DNA of 64,000 bases, from contig OZ029922.1 in assembly GCA_964023275.1 (NCBI GenBank), positions 1,322,741-1,386,740 of the forward strand, written 5' to 3'. The notes under the pieces are model-generated. The model ran no database searches. It was given only the letters and a program-made list of their open reading frames with translations, and was not told where the DNA came from. Shown here in pieces: positions 11,101 to 19,155 of this stretch (the first letter of the stretch is position 1; every line of letters begins with the position of its first letter). This DNA comes from Norana najaformis. Lineage: Eukaryota; Annelida; Clitellata; Crassiclitellata; Hormogastridae. The position numbers and the translations under genes are program-made.

Positions 11101-12490
11101 AGACTCTGGCAGACATGACGCGATCTGAATTGTTCTGTTGTGGATCTAACTTTGTTTAGTCCGGTTCGCTTTGGTTCCTGTCGCCTATGGCCATGTTCAG
11201 ACTAGATTGGTCTAGTCTATTCTATCCTTGCCTAGACCAGAGAGACAGATATTTAATCAGATCTAATCTAATCTGGTTTATTTATTCAAATAACGCAAAG
11301 TCACCAATCGGCAAACGACAGAAGGCAAGAAAGAAAGACGGACAGACTGACTGACCGATCGCCTGACCGATCGCCTGACTTCCTGCCTGCCTTCCTGTCT
11401 GACTGAGTGTCTGCCTTCCTGCCTGCCTTCCTGCCTGACTGAGTGCCTGACTGAGCGCCTGCCTTCCTGCCTGACTGAGTGTCTGTCTTCCTGCCTGCCT
11501 TCCTGTCTGACTGAGTGTCTGCCTTCCTGCCTGCCTTCCTGCCTGACTGAGTGCCTGACTGAGCGCCTGCCTTCCTGCCTGCCTTCCTGCCTGACTGAGT
11601 GTCTGCCTTCCTGCCTGCCTTCCTGCCTGACTGAGTGCCTGACTGAGCGCCTGCCTTCCTGCCTGACTGAGTGTCTGTCTTCCTGCCTGCCTTCCTGTCT
11701 GACTGAGTGTCTGCCTTCCTGCCTGCCTTCCTGCCTGACTGAGTGCCTGACTGAGCGCCTGCCTTCCTGCCTGACTGAGTGTCTGTCTTCCTGCCTGCCT
11801 TCCTGCCTGACTGAGTGCCTGACTGAGTGCCTGCCTTCCTGCCTGCCTTCCTGCCTGACTGAGTGCCTGCGTTCCTGCCTGACCGACCGACCTACCGCCT
11901 TAATGATAGGAGCACCGAGACAGACGCACCTTTAGTTGAATGACTTTTGTGCCAGTCTTCGCGAAAGCCACGGATCCCGAAACGTATTCAGTTCCATCCT
12001 GACTGAGAACGGCGGTCATGATGATGGAGCTTTGGTAGTAGCACTGACTGAGTGTTACGTGGACTTCGTAGACCTGGTTAGGTCGAACCGTCTTCGGGGC
12101 CACGATTAAGAACTCCCTGAAAACAATTTAGATTGATCAGACTAGACGAGATTAAGACTATAGTATATTAGGTTATATATTATATCATATTATGTTATGT
12201 TATATTATACTAACTTATATTACGTTACATTATATTATATTTTATTTGATTAGTCTAGATTTGATTAGATACATACGAGTGTATGTATGTATGTAACATA
12301 TGAATGTATTTTGTGTATATTTATCCTGGAATCTCTCAGATTAGATTGAAAGGAGCGAATCAAGTTGTTAAGGTGAACGTCATATTTACTGAAACGTAGG
12401 GAGTTTGTATCCGTTATCGTTTGCAGTCACAATCGATGACAGACATGTAGCCAAAGTAACGGCAATGATCGCTGACCGAGTTAACCTCAT
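152..12490 (-). CDS. Alpha-2-macroglobulin/thioester-containing protein (TEP/CD109/A2M-like), N-terminal part, 13 exons
   Basis: Secreted A2M-superfamily protein; relatives trap proteases or opsonise targets extracellularly. I joined 13 minus-strand exons: 12490-12390, 12116-11930, 8214-7995, 7697-7627, 6892-6841, 6341-6268, 4908-4829, 4646-4541, 3315-3091, 2664-2476, 1886-1782, 959-897 and 337-152. They total 1659 nt, or 553 codons, with no stop and matching phase at every junction. Residues 1-23 look like a signal peptide. Then come macroglobulin (MG) repeats: MG1 start VAPKTVRPNQVY (about 38-49), the MG2 hallmark FATDRPEYGTP (compare TDKPxYxPG) near 157-167, DSKGNFVRRW near 194, and FKPGVPFKIQ closing exon 9. 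The length matches the part of A2M proteins before the bait and thioester regions, so those lie left of the window. The class (TEP, CD109, A2M or complement-like) cannot be settled without the thioester motif and C-terminus. Introns range from about 0.2 to 3.7 kb and carry many repeats. Confidence 0.88.
415..505 (+). repeat. 15-bp minisatellite (TAGCCTAACCTTGTC)n
   Basis: About six units, one shortened (AACATGTC), in a TEP-like intron. Confidence 0.85.
560..705 (-). mobile_element. Dispersed SINE-like repeat with TTACGA tail
   Basis: On the minus strand: CTTGGATCTTGGCC.., TGAATAAGCTGATTCCCGCA, GGGCGCTTTAAAAATCTCGA and a TTACGATTAT tail. Lies in a TEP-like intron. Confidence 0.55.
897..959 (-). 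CDS. TEP-like exon 12: MG5/MG6
   Basis: Acceptor TTTCGTAG|ACCG and donor CTATCTG|GTGAGT, 21 codons: TDAYMAFTVTTNFYVQEVNY then L. It corresponds to the VxVxxxxxxxxxYYxVxSRGxI stretch. Phase 0 at both ends. Confidence 0.84.
1210..1320 (+). repeat. GTAAG/GGTAA pentanucleotide array
   Basis: Imperfect (GGTAA)n in a TEP-like intron. Confidence 0.8.
1380..1620 (-). mobile_element. LINE C-terminus relic (GRSF-type) in TEP-like intron
   Basis: One frame reads GRSFTAAGPSPSIWNSLLPH and then KLKTYLFQS after a stop, the typical end of CR1/L2-type polyproteins. Related relics lie at 56800-57030 and 57440-57700. Confidence 0.6.
1782..1886 (-). CDS. TEP-like exon 11: MG5
   Basis: Acceptor GCTGATAG|GTGG and donor CCACAG|GTGAAT, 35 codons, phase 0 at both ends. 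It encodes VEHIQSNQKLTVRCYRYYSP and a SxSTSTEEPQ-type end, like the YSPSxSYLxI strand pair of MG5. It lies within a longer ORF in another frame that is not the gene. Confidence 0.82.
2110..2162 (+). repeat. (CTTT)n(CT)n microsatellite
   Basis: TTTC repeats grading into TC repeats. Confidence 0.9.
2280..2456 (+). mobile_element. tRNA-headed SINE in TEP-like intron
   Basis: GATTGCAGGTTCCAGCC (B-box-like), then ACGACCCTGGACAAGTTATTTGCGAC.. as in 12640-12680, ending AAATGCGCTGAATAAATAAGTA. Ends 20 bp from the exon 10 donor. Confidence 0.6.
2476..2664 (-). CDS. TEP-like exon 10: MG4
   Basis: Acceptor ACTGTAG|GTGGC and donor AACG|GTATGC, 63 codons, phase 0 at both ends. It encodes VALQRSDGSKYDGFFDRQV followed by an acidic segment, directly continuing PFKIQ from exon 9. 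Confidence 0.86.
3091..3315 (-). CDS. TEP-like exon 9: MG3-MG4, apparent GC donor
   Basis: 75 codons, starting LYSLKDFTFTMAEIVEKWGD and ending RTFKPGVPFKIQ; the last motif is the conserved FxPGxPFxxQ that opens MG4. The only phase-compatible end is CAG|GCAAGT, a textbook GC donor. The nearby GT (GCAA|GTAGAT) would shift the frame relative to exon 10. Confidence 0.86.
3826..3955 (+). mobile_element. tRNA-like SINE head
   Basis: GGCCGAGCAGCTAAAGCGTC (A-box-like) and GACCGGGGTTCAAATCCCAG (B box). No aminoacyl-stem pairing, so not a tRNA gene. Confidence 0.55.
4541..4646 (-). CDS. TEP-like exon 8: MG3
   Basis: Acceptor TGCGCAG|GCACAT and donor GGATAC|GTAAGT. One leading G completes a Glu codon with exon 7. 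It encodes HMSGAPGYGNGSITMRLMHR and a short tail ending in EVGY. Phase 0 out. Confidence 0.84.
4829..4908 (-). CDS. TEP-like exon 7: MG3
   Basis: It encodes RTLEVNVTVPLFMYDTDWGI followed by SGILCGE, like FEVxVxxP..xxxxxxxISGxVCAxYTYG in relatives. The acceptor is taken as GGGCAG|AGG, which keeps phase with exon 6; a competing AG 7 bp upstream would break it. Donor GGAGA|GTAAGT, phase 2 out. Confidence 0.83.
4935..5125 (+). repeat. GTAAG pentanucleotide array
   Basis: Long imperfect (GGTAA)n beginning 20 bp from the acceptor side of TEP-like exon 7; on the gene's sense strand it reads CTTAC/TTACC. Confidence 0.85.
5405..5535 (+). repeat. Degenerate GATAAGGTAA array
   Basis: Mixed AAGATAA/GGTAAGATAA units, the decayed continuation of the array at 4935. 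Confidence 0.7.
6268..6341 (-). CDS. TEP-like exon 6: end of MG2
   Basis: Acceptor TCTTTAG|GTGTC and donor GCATTT|GTAAGT. It encodes VYEGQFDIEYPVNVGSWAIV, the G-x-xxG-x-W-x-I/V strand that ends MG2 in this family. Two leading bases fit the phase-1 end of exon 5. Confidence 0.87.
6425..6600 (+). mobile_element. SINE, second family (GGTTACTGTGTAGGGACC type)
   Basis: TAGCTGATTGGTTAGAGTTC head with a TTGTTCGAAC B-box remnant, GACGGTAACTGTGTAGAGAG, then CATCAACTGATGCCTAGACT and TAGATAGTGGCGCTTAATAA. The same modules recur at 20341-20480, 27195-27260 and 52690-52800. Confidence 0.6.
6841..6892 (-). CDS. TEP-like exon 5: MG2 (DxKGNRxxQW-like)
   Basis: Acceptor TTGCAG|GATTC and donor TTTTG|GTTCGT. 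It encodes DSKGNFVRRWIQRYLNF, matching the conserved DPxGNRIxQW segment. Phase 0 in, phase 1 out. Confidence 0.85.
7097..7293 (+). repeat. Left arm of a ~195-bp inverted repeat (foldback)
   Basis: GCATGAAAAACTTATAAATT..ACCTAAACAAAAAGAGGAAT..GACCTTACTACTTTGC reappears reverse-complemented at 7397-7592, with a loop of about 100 bp. Lies in the TEP-like intron between exons 4 and 5. Confidence 0.8.
7397..7592 (-). repeat. Right arm of the ~195-bp inverted repeat
   Basis: Reverse complement of 7097-7293. Its GGTAGACGTCAAGGGCCTTG..AAGATGCCGTTAAACA end also belongs to a family found at 16005, 35999, 60062, 60240 and 60382. Confidence 0.8.
7627..7697 (-). CDS. TEP-like exon 4: MG2
   Basis: Acceptor TTTCAG|TTTGG and donor CGC|GTTAGT. 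Phase 2 in, phase 0 out. It encodes WFRVIAVYPNLKPASGS.., equivalent to the VKFRVVSxDxxxxP strand of A2M proteins. Too short to stand alone as an ORF; found by phase and motif. Confidence 0.85.
7995..8214 (-). CDS. TEP-like exon 3: end of MG1, start of MG2
   Basis: Acceptor GTCTAG|GTACC and donor GCGTCAG|GTAG. It encodes VPASVHAGVHKLTVEG.., then SPKWVSMFFATDRPEYGTP, the MG2 opening that in relatives reads FxQTDKPxYxPG. It ends in phase 1. Confidence 0.9.
8228..8345 (-). mobile_element. Dispersed SINE-like repeat with TTACGA tail
   Basis: On the minus strand: CTCGTGAATAAGCGGGTGTC.., GCGCTTTAGAGATTTCGAG and TTACGATTACGATTACC. Begins 14 bp from TEP-like exon 3. Confidence 0.5.
8440..8600 (-). 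mobile_element. Degenerate LINE 3' end in TEP-like intron 2
   Basis: On the minus strand: an RLKS-type segment, GAGCGCCTCTGATGAG.. and AGGCGCTATATAAATC at the tail, homologous to the copies at 55250 and 20947. Confidence 0.55.
8690..9080 (+). repeat. Degenerate GTAAG/GTCAG array
   Basis: About 390 bp of AAGGTAAG, GGTCAGGT and GTGAGGTA variants in TEP-like intron 2. Confidence 0.75.
10495..10690 (+). repeat. (CAATA)n pentanucleotide array
   Basis: About 195 bp of AATAC/CAATG variants in TEP-like intron 2. The open frames on the minus strand here are artefacts. Confidence 0.85.
11341..11895 (+). repeat. Higher-order minisatellite of CCTGACTGAGTG / CCTGCCTTCCTG modules
   Basis: About 550 bp built from alternating CTGACTGAGTGcCTG and CTGCCTTCCTGC modules in a larger repeating order; identical long blocks recur near 11400, 11515 and 11700. 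Ends about 35 bp from the donor of TEP-like exon 2. Confidence 0.9.
11930..12116 (-). CDS. TEP-like exon 2: first MG domain
   Basis: Acceptor TTTCAG|GG and donor AAAG|GTGCG. It encodes EFLIVAPKTVRPNQVYEV.., the typical first strand of MG1 in A2M/TEP proteins. One leading base and a phase-0 end continue directly into VPASVHAG of exon 3 across a 3.7-kb intron. Confidence 0.88.
12390..12490 (-). CDS. TEP-like exon 1: start codon and signal peptide
   Basis: The ATG at 12490-12488 begins MRLTRSAIIAVTLATCLSS, a basic n-region followed by a hydrophobic core, with likely cleavage near the VTA that follows. The exon ends in phase 2 (..TTTCA|GTAAAT), and the leftover CA pairs with the single leading G of the next exon to give Gln. 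Just upstream is a pyrimidine-rich AG (TTTTTCTGTCTCAG, ending near 12501), so a 5'-UTR intron is likely and the promoter lies further right. Confidence 0.85.
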
Positions 12491-12594
12491 TTTCGCACCT
12501 GAGACAGAAAAACAACCACTTTTCAGATGAAAAAGTAAAAGTAAAGCAAAAGCTCTCTTATCCCATACTGGAACGTAGAGTGAGGAGCTTATTT

Positions 12595-12825
12595 CCTATT
12601 CTTAGGTCATTAATGATCATGCGGTTGCGGGTTCGACCCCGTGTAACGACCCTAGGCAAGTTGTTTGCGCCTCTGTCACCAAGCAGGTAAATTTGGTACC
12701 GGGGTAAGCTGGGAAGTAAACGTCAAGTCCTGCCATGCCCTGGCCCTGTGTCCAGGACCTTGACATTCGTCCATTGCCCGCTCAAGGGCCTAAAGAAAAA
12801 TAAATGAGCGCCTACCTTAGCTTCA
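12595..12825 (+). mobile_element. tRNA-headed SINE
   Basis: A B-box-like GCGGGTTCGACCCC at about 12628, then ACGACCCTAGGCAAGTTGTT and GTAAGCTGGGAAGT body motifs (shared with 29140-29300), ending near AAATGAGCGCC. Lies between TEP-like exon 1 and the large LINE. Confidence 0.65.
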
Positions 12826-12851
12826 AACTTCAAAGCTGATCAATTTCAATT

Positions 12852-12859
12852 CAGTTTCA
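12852..12859. repeat. Candidate target-site duplication, 3' side of the LINE
   Basis: CAGTTTCA here is repeated at 14615-14622 on the far side of the retrotransposon. Eight bases flanking exactly where LINE similarity begins and ends supports target-primed insertion, but chance is possible. Confidence 0.5.
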
Positions 12860-14614
12860 TGTCATGTCATGTCATGTCAATTCGTCATCGTCGCGTCGCG
12901 ACGGTTGACTACATGATAGGATCGTCTTCGACCAAAGCCATCTATTGCGCGCAGCATCCAACAACCTGGTTCCCGATAAGCTAGTCCATGCCGAGATGTT
13001 GTCAATCCAACTTATCTTTGGCCTTCCGCGGCCTCGGTTCCCCTCAACAAGACCGATCATAACACTACTCTCGATGGTGTCCTGAGGATGTCTTATCACG
13101 TGCCCGAAATAACGCAACTTGCGGGCCTTAATGTGACCCAGCAGCTCTTTTTGCACCCCAGCCAGTTGGTACACCTGTTCATTGGTCATCTTCTTTGTCC
13201 AGGCAATCCGCAGTAACTTTCTGACGCACTTGTTTTCAAAAGGCTGAATGCGTCTCTCCTCTTCCTTCTTTAATGTCCAGGCCTCACACCCATATGTCGC
13301 CACCGGCCATGCCAAGGCCCTCATCAGGCGTAGTTTGGTCTTGATGCTAAGTGACTTGTTTTTCCACATCTTTGTGAGCTTAACCATGACTGCCATTCCC
13401 ATGGCTAGTCTCGATTTCACCTCAACCGTACAGTCCGCATCCACTGCTACTCTGCTCCCCAGGTACATGAAGTAGTCCACCTTCTCCAGTCTTCCATCAA
13501 CCACGTTGATCTCAAGTGCTTCGCCTGTATTTGTCATCACTTTCGTCTTTTTTGCATTGATCAGCATATGATACTCATTTGCAGCATTCTCAACACGGTT
13601 TACTAACTCCTGCAGTTGTTCTGGTGATGTGGCCAATAAGACGATGTCATCTGCGTACCTGAGATTGCTGATGATCTTGCCACCGATTCTGAAACCTCCA
13701 ATATATCCTTGTAGTGCCTTCCGCATCACTTGTTCTGCCAATATGTTGAACAGACAGGGGGAAAGATTACATCCCTGCCGGACTCCTTTTTTGACACTGA
13801 ACCATGCAGACACGAGATGATCTGTCCTGACTGCAGCGCGTTGTTGTCTGTAGAGGTTTCTTAACAGTTGGACCAGTTGTGGTGGAAAACCCATTTCAAG
13901 CATGGTTAGCCATAGCTGATCATGTTGTACCATGTCAAAGGCCTTTGTAAAGTCAATGAAGCAGAGGTACAGTGGTTGACTTCTTTCTCTAGATTTCTCC
14001 AATATGATCCTGAGGTTTGTAATCTGATCCCTTGTGCCTCTTCTTGGTCTAAACCCCGCCTGCTCTTGAGCAATCTCGTCTTCAAGCTTAGTTTGTATCC
14101 TCTCTAGAATAACTCTCAGTAGAATTTTGCTAGCTTGCGAGACTAAGGCAATAGTTCTGCAATTCTCGCAACGGAGCAAGTCCCCTTTTTAGGGAGAGGA
14201 ATGAAGATCGATTGTGTCCATTCCTCTGGCCAGTCCCCTATCTTCCACACCTCCACACAGATCTCATGCAGCTTGGCCAGTGTCATTTCCCCACCAAACC
14301 TTAACAGTTCGGCAGCTATGTCATCGGGACCACGTGCTTTAAGTGTAGCTGATTTTAGTAGGGCCCGTCTGATTTCTTCTTTCAGTGGAGGAGGCTCCAT
14401 TTCTGGGATGTTAATCACTACGTTCACATTTCCGTCATTGTATAATTCCTCGCAATATTCTTTCCATCTTTCATTCACCCTCTCTGGTTCGACGAGTTTC
14501 CTGCCAGTACTATCTTTGATGGCTGTTGTACGAGGTAGGAACGGCTTGGTGAGTTTCTTCACTGTTTGGAAAACTGACCTACTATTACCTTTTGCTGCAT
14601 TCTCCTCCAGCTCG
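12860..14614 (-). mobile_element. 5'-truncated non-LTR retrotransposon (RTE/CR1-type reverse transcriptase), inactivated
   Basis: Encodes the reverse transcriptase and C-terminus of an APE-type LINE. The upstream block (14562-14143) contains RWKEYCEELYND and FIPLPKKG. The main block (14179-12872, 435 codons) has FRPRRGTRDQITNLR, LCFIDFTKAFDMVQHDQLW, KKGVRQGCNLSP, LRYADDIVLL (catalytic YADD) and a C-terminal KLRYFGHVIRHP..GRGRPKISW segment. The two blocks are in different frames, joined at a G-run near 14170, so one base appears to be missing. The endonuclease end is absent. A short (CATGA)n tail follows the stop. CAGTTTCA at 12852-12859 and again at 14615-14622 is a candidate target-site duplication. 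The element lies about 370 bp upstream of the TEP-like start codon, in its probable 5'-UTR intron or promoter flank. Confidence 0.9.
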
Positions 14615-14622
14615 CAGTTTCA
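14615..14622. repeat. Candidate target-site duplication, 5' side of the LINE
   Basis: Partner of the CAGTTTCA copy at 12852-12859. Confidence 0.5.
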
Positions 14623-16004
14623 GTTAAATTAAAATACGTACAAGAATAAAGAAGTACTCGTTGACAATTTCACTTAAGCACGATCTCAAATGTTACAGAT
14701 AAGGTGAGGGTAATCATGTGTTCTGCTTGCCAACTGCTCTGCTTGTTACATGTTTTGCACACCTTTTCAAGGGTTTCGGCGAATATGAACGAGTTTCTTA
14801 TCATACTGCTTCAATAACTTCCCTCTAAGTGTTCTAATAGATGATGCTTTGTCGGCTATCATTTATCTGAAGCAGTTGGGCCGATATATTTTTCTAGTCG
14901 GGAAACTTATACAGCACTATTATTTGTCATTGACAAATCGCAGATGTGTGCAAATGTACACTACAAATGAATCGCAAATGCTTACTACACGTCGGATAAA
15001 GTTAGATCGTTGCTATATGTCCAAGCGAATTACCTAGGTCTGTTGATCTTCCTAACAGTGAGCTTAGAGCGCTTTTGACTAGCGCTTCTAGAAGAATCTG
15101 GAGCTATATAAATTACCCAGTGAATGAATTGCATAAAGATTTGCATAATGCGTAATGCGATGCCAAGGATTTATCGATTCTTAGCTTTCAGTAGTTTTTC
15201 AAAGTTGTTTAATTCACATATGAAACCTTCATAGCAGTATGTTTAGACTCAATCTGCAATGGGGAAAAGCAAGTAAACGACAGCAGCTGTTAGAAGTAAG
15301 AAAAGAGAGGCAGCAAGGATCTATGTAAGGCGCTGTGTAAAAATACAGTTAGATAAAACGGAATAAATGGCATTAGAGTCAAAGAAACGCTCTGAAATTT
15401 GCAGAAATTCATTTAAGATGACCTAAATGTTCTGAATGGGTCCAAAAACGAAGAAAGGAAAGAAGATAGGAAAGAATGACAAAGGAAAGGCAAGAAGAAA
15501 AGAAGTAAGGAAAAAAGAAGCAGGAAAGAAAAAAGAAACGAAAAAGGAAAGAATGAAAGAAAAGAAAGAAAGAAAAAAGCTGTTGTTAAATGTAGAAATC
15601 AATCCGATGGCTAAAATATTGATTGCTAACCTGCGATGCTGCAAAAATTGCGAATTTCCGCCAGATGGCTGTCTTATACAATTTTCCGACTCAGATATTA
15701 TACACTCACAGTAATCACTCTCCGCGAGTGACAGGCCAATGTCAGTGAGAAGACCTTTACCGTTTTCTACTCCCCTCAGGATTAGCATGGTTGACAAACA
15801 CCACTTGTAGCCTGGCGGTGATTGATTTAACTTTTCTGTATTACCTGGGCAGTCATGCCGAACACACGAGCAAGGCTACTTGTGAACGTACTTAGAGACA
15901 AACTAGACTTACTAATCTACCGGAGTGATTGTTTTCATCGAACTATTCAGACTTATTACTCGGCTTTAATTGAAGCACAATAAAATTGGATGGTAGTAAT
16001 ATGC

Positions 16005-16065
16005 AAAGTAAGGTCGACGTCAACTACCTTGGCATCTATAAGATGTTAAACAACAGATACTTCAC
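16005..16065 (+). repeat. Copy of the GATGCCGTTAAACAC repeat
   Basis: TAAGGTCGACGTCAACTACC..TCTATAAGATGTTAAACAAC; compare 7400-7460 and 60250-60310. Confidence 0.55.
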
Positions 16066-17805
16066 CGATGCAGAAGTTTTCAACTCTGCTGCGGAATGCT
16101 AATGTGCTTGCTATCGTTTTACATTCGGAGGTTTCATAACCTCGTCCGTACCTGACATGAAATTAAATATTCGTTTTCGAGCAAGGTTAATTCATTTATT
16201 TAAGGACATCAGCATAACAAGATGATCGTCTTCGTAACTAAAAAGTGCTCGTAAACTATAATGTTGAACTATGGGCTTCGACAGGTAAGCAGACTGCCAG
16301 CTACTCAACCCGAAAACCACGGCGGGGAGGCTGGGGTAGGATTTTTATAATGCTCAAGCAGCAGAGCAGATTGGTTATTCCCTCCCTTTCTTGGTTTTAT
16401 GTCTTGGAGCAAGTGTCCTTGGAGAAAATTATTCCAAAGCGTTCTTTAGTTGTCTACGCTATAAATGTCCATTAATGTCTTTCTTTCTTCGTGGACGTCT
16501 TGTTTCTTCTTGATCTTCTTCTTCCTTTTTCCATTCTTCCTCTCTTCTTTTCTCTAGTCTTACATCCAGCCACGTCCAACGCCTTTAAGTACCTCTATAA
16601 AACGCCGCACTTGTGATAGCTAACTTATGATCTTAAGAATCACATTGTTTCAAAGCAGTTTGAAATTGTTTACTAAATAGAGTCAAATGCAGCAGTGAGT
16701 ATGAGAAAGGCACAACACAACAGAAGGCACGATAGACTCGAATTGATTTTGCAGAAGCGCAGCACCTGCATATCTCCACGAGCGCACCAATGCCGATCCC
16801 GTTGACTCGAGACTGGAACACATTAGCTCCTTGATGTTTGCCGGTGCGAACCCGATCAGAGAAGTCCTCTTCAAGAGTAGAATCTTGAACTTTATTTTTC
16901 CCCGACGGGAAGACAACGGAGTGTTTACCTCATGTACTTGAAAGGTTGTTCGTTTGCTAGATTATCAATGTTATATTTGCGCATCAGCCAAACTATCGCT
17001 CATTCCTCAGCACCACACCTCTGATGCTGACCAAAAGTACCAAAAGTAACAAGAGTACCAAAAGAATGTTTGTCTTACTTTACCTTACCATTTCTTACCA
17101 TACATTGTCTCGTCTTGCCTTCCCATTAGCTCACATCACATAATCATTACCGTGCTACCGATTAGTCATCGAGACTAAGATATTAACGCTAATACGCAAG
17201 TGTCCTGTAGGTTGTGCTCCGTCGTAGCTTAAGGAGCAATTGGTCTTCGGCTCATCCAATCCTAGCCACAGATCTCGGCTGCGCTAATTTCTCTGGTTGT
17301 GCTTCTGCCAAAACTTGCAGTCAAGTATCGGAGCTTCGCTGTGGAAAGAAAAGGTAAGGTGAGATAACAGAAGGCAAATTATAGTAAGAGATGGAAACAG
17401 ATGGCAAGATAATCGCTGATCTATCGATAATAGTACTCGGAAGCTTTAAAAGATCTTTCGACTGGAGCACACACATGACAACTGTAATTCAACAACCGGA
17501 GAACCTTACTTTACTGGTTCCATATGTTGACTTCATATGGCTTGTCTGGATTCACAAGAGACAAACGATTAAAGTTTCTGGAGAACGATCTATATATTCC
17601 AATCTAATCTAATGACTTCTATAGCGCCGTTATCATAATGCACAAGAATCTATCGATGGTCGAGTACGTATATCGACGTACATTGTTCAAGTATTGTTCC
17701 GAGAAGGGGTAGTCGTATTATCCAACTGTGACTGTGTTTGGTCGAAATCGGGACTAGGAATTGCGAGTGACAACAAAAAAAAGAACTCATGCAAAATGTG
17801 TACTT

Positions 17806-17987
17806 AGAAATTCACTAAACACAATTTATGTCGCAATTCTTTAGAGCAAAATCCTCTAATATTGGCAACAGGTTTTCCAAATTGCATCAACTTGTAGTTT
17901 CCTTTCTGCGCTGTAGTTCACTGTTATCTACGTGCAGCGGTGTCTTATTACTCTCCTATAACGACGCTGTTTATTGTTCAACTATGG
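17806..17987 (+). repeat. Local direct duplication D, copy 1
   Basis: AGAAATTCACTAAACACAAT.. through a CAACTTGTAG and TTTCTGCGCTGTAGTTCACT segment; recurs at 18381-18568. Confidence 0.85.
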
Positions 17988-18380
17988 TCTTTTAAGTATT
18001 AACTTTGACCTTTCAGTCACTTTTAAAGTGACAAAATATATGTGTTTATTGCCAATCGGCGTTTATTGTAAACACGATAAGATGTTTTCTAGGTCTACAT
18101 TATGAGCCCTGCCACAAGATTAATGTTGCTTCTACTCAAGAACCAAGGAAAACAAGACAATTAAAGTTCAGATTGATTGTCCAAACAGTTCAATTTAGAA
18201 CCTCTTAGCACGACAAGCGGCTTGAGCGTTTACCTCTTGTAGTTATTGGCTAACGACCTTATGTCCTGGCTTGACCAGTTTTACCAGATCTGATCTGTTC
18301 CAATCTAAGCTAATCTAACATAGTTTAGTCCAGTCAAAACTACGCTGGTACGGTCTAATATAAGATATGCTAGTCTAATC

Positions 18381-18568
18381 AGAAATTCACTAAACACAAT
18401 TTATGTGGCGATTCTTTAGAGCAAAATCCTCTAATATTGGCAACAGGTTTTCCAAATTGCATCAACTTGTAGGTTCCTTTCTGCGCTGTAGTTCACTGCT
18501 ATTATTATTTACGTGCAGCAGTGACTTATTCTTCTCCTATAACTACGCTGTTTGTTGTTCAAATATGT
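18381..18568 (+). repeat. Local direct duplication D, copy 2
   Basis: 575 bp after copy 1, with a TTATTA insertion and a few substitutions. Contains no convincing ORF shared by both copies. Confidence 0.85.
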
Positions 18569-18589
18569 TCAGTCCAATCTCGTTCAGTC

Positions 18590-19155
18590 CAGTCTACTGT
18601 ATCTACTCTACTCTGATCTGATCTGATCTCCACTATATTCTATTCTACTCTATTTATTCCACTTCACTCTCTTGTACTCTTGATCTGATTACTACTCTGT
18701 TCTGGTTTCTATTTAGATCTAATCTATACTCTACTCTACTCTACTGTCTGATCTCTACTAAACCATACTATACTCTGATTTCTGCTCTGTGATCGCTACT
18801 GTAACATACTATACTCTACTCTGATCTCTACTCTACTATTCTCTACTCTTCTCTGCTCTACTCTTATCACTACTCTACTCTGCTCTACTCTCTCATCTCT
18901 AATATATAAATAATCTTCTTTACTATACTATACTCTGCTCTGCCCTAATCCGATCTCTACTCTAATGTGCTCTCTAATCTCTACTATACCTTACTCTACT
19001 ATGATCTCTACTCTATTCCTCTACTCTACTTTCTCATCTCTACTATACCATACTCTACTGTATTCTGCTCAACACTCTATTCTTTTTCTCTACTCTACTG
19101 TAATCTATTTTTACTCTGTTCTATTCTGATCTGATCTGTACTCTGATTTTCTCCG
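18590..19155 (+). repeat. CTACTCTACTCTGATCT low-complexity array
   Basis: About 560 bp of imperfect pentamers (CTACT) interspersed with CTGATCT. Confidence 0.8.

Noticed and set aside
15436-15714. Lys/Glu/Arg-rich 92-aa ORF (KKKETKKERMKEKKERKK)
   Set aside because: Arises from a GAAA/AAAG purine tract; no splice or start support.
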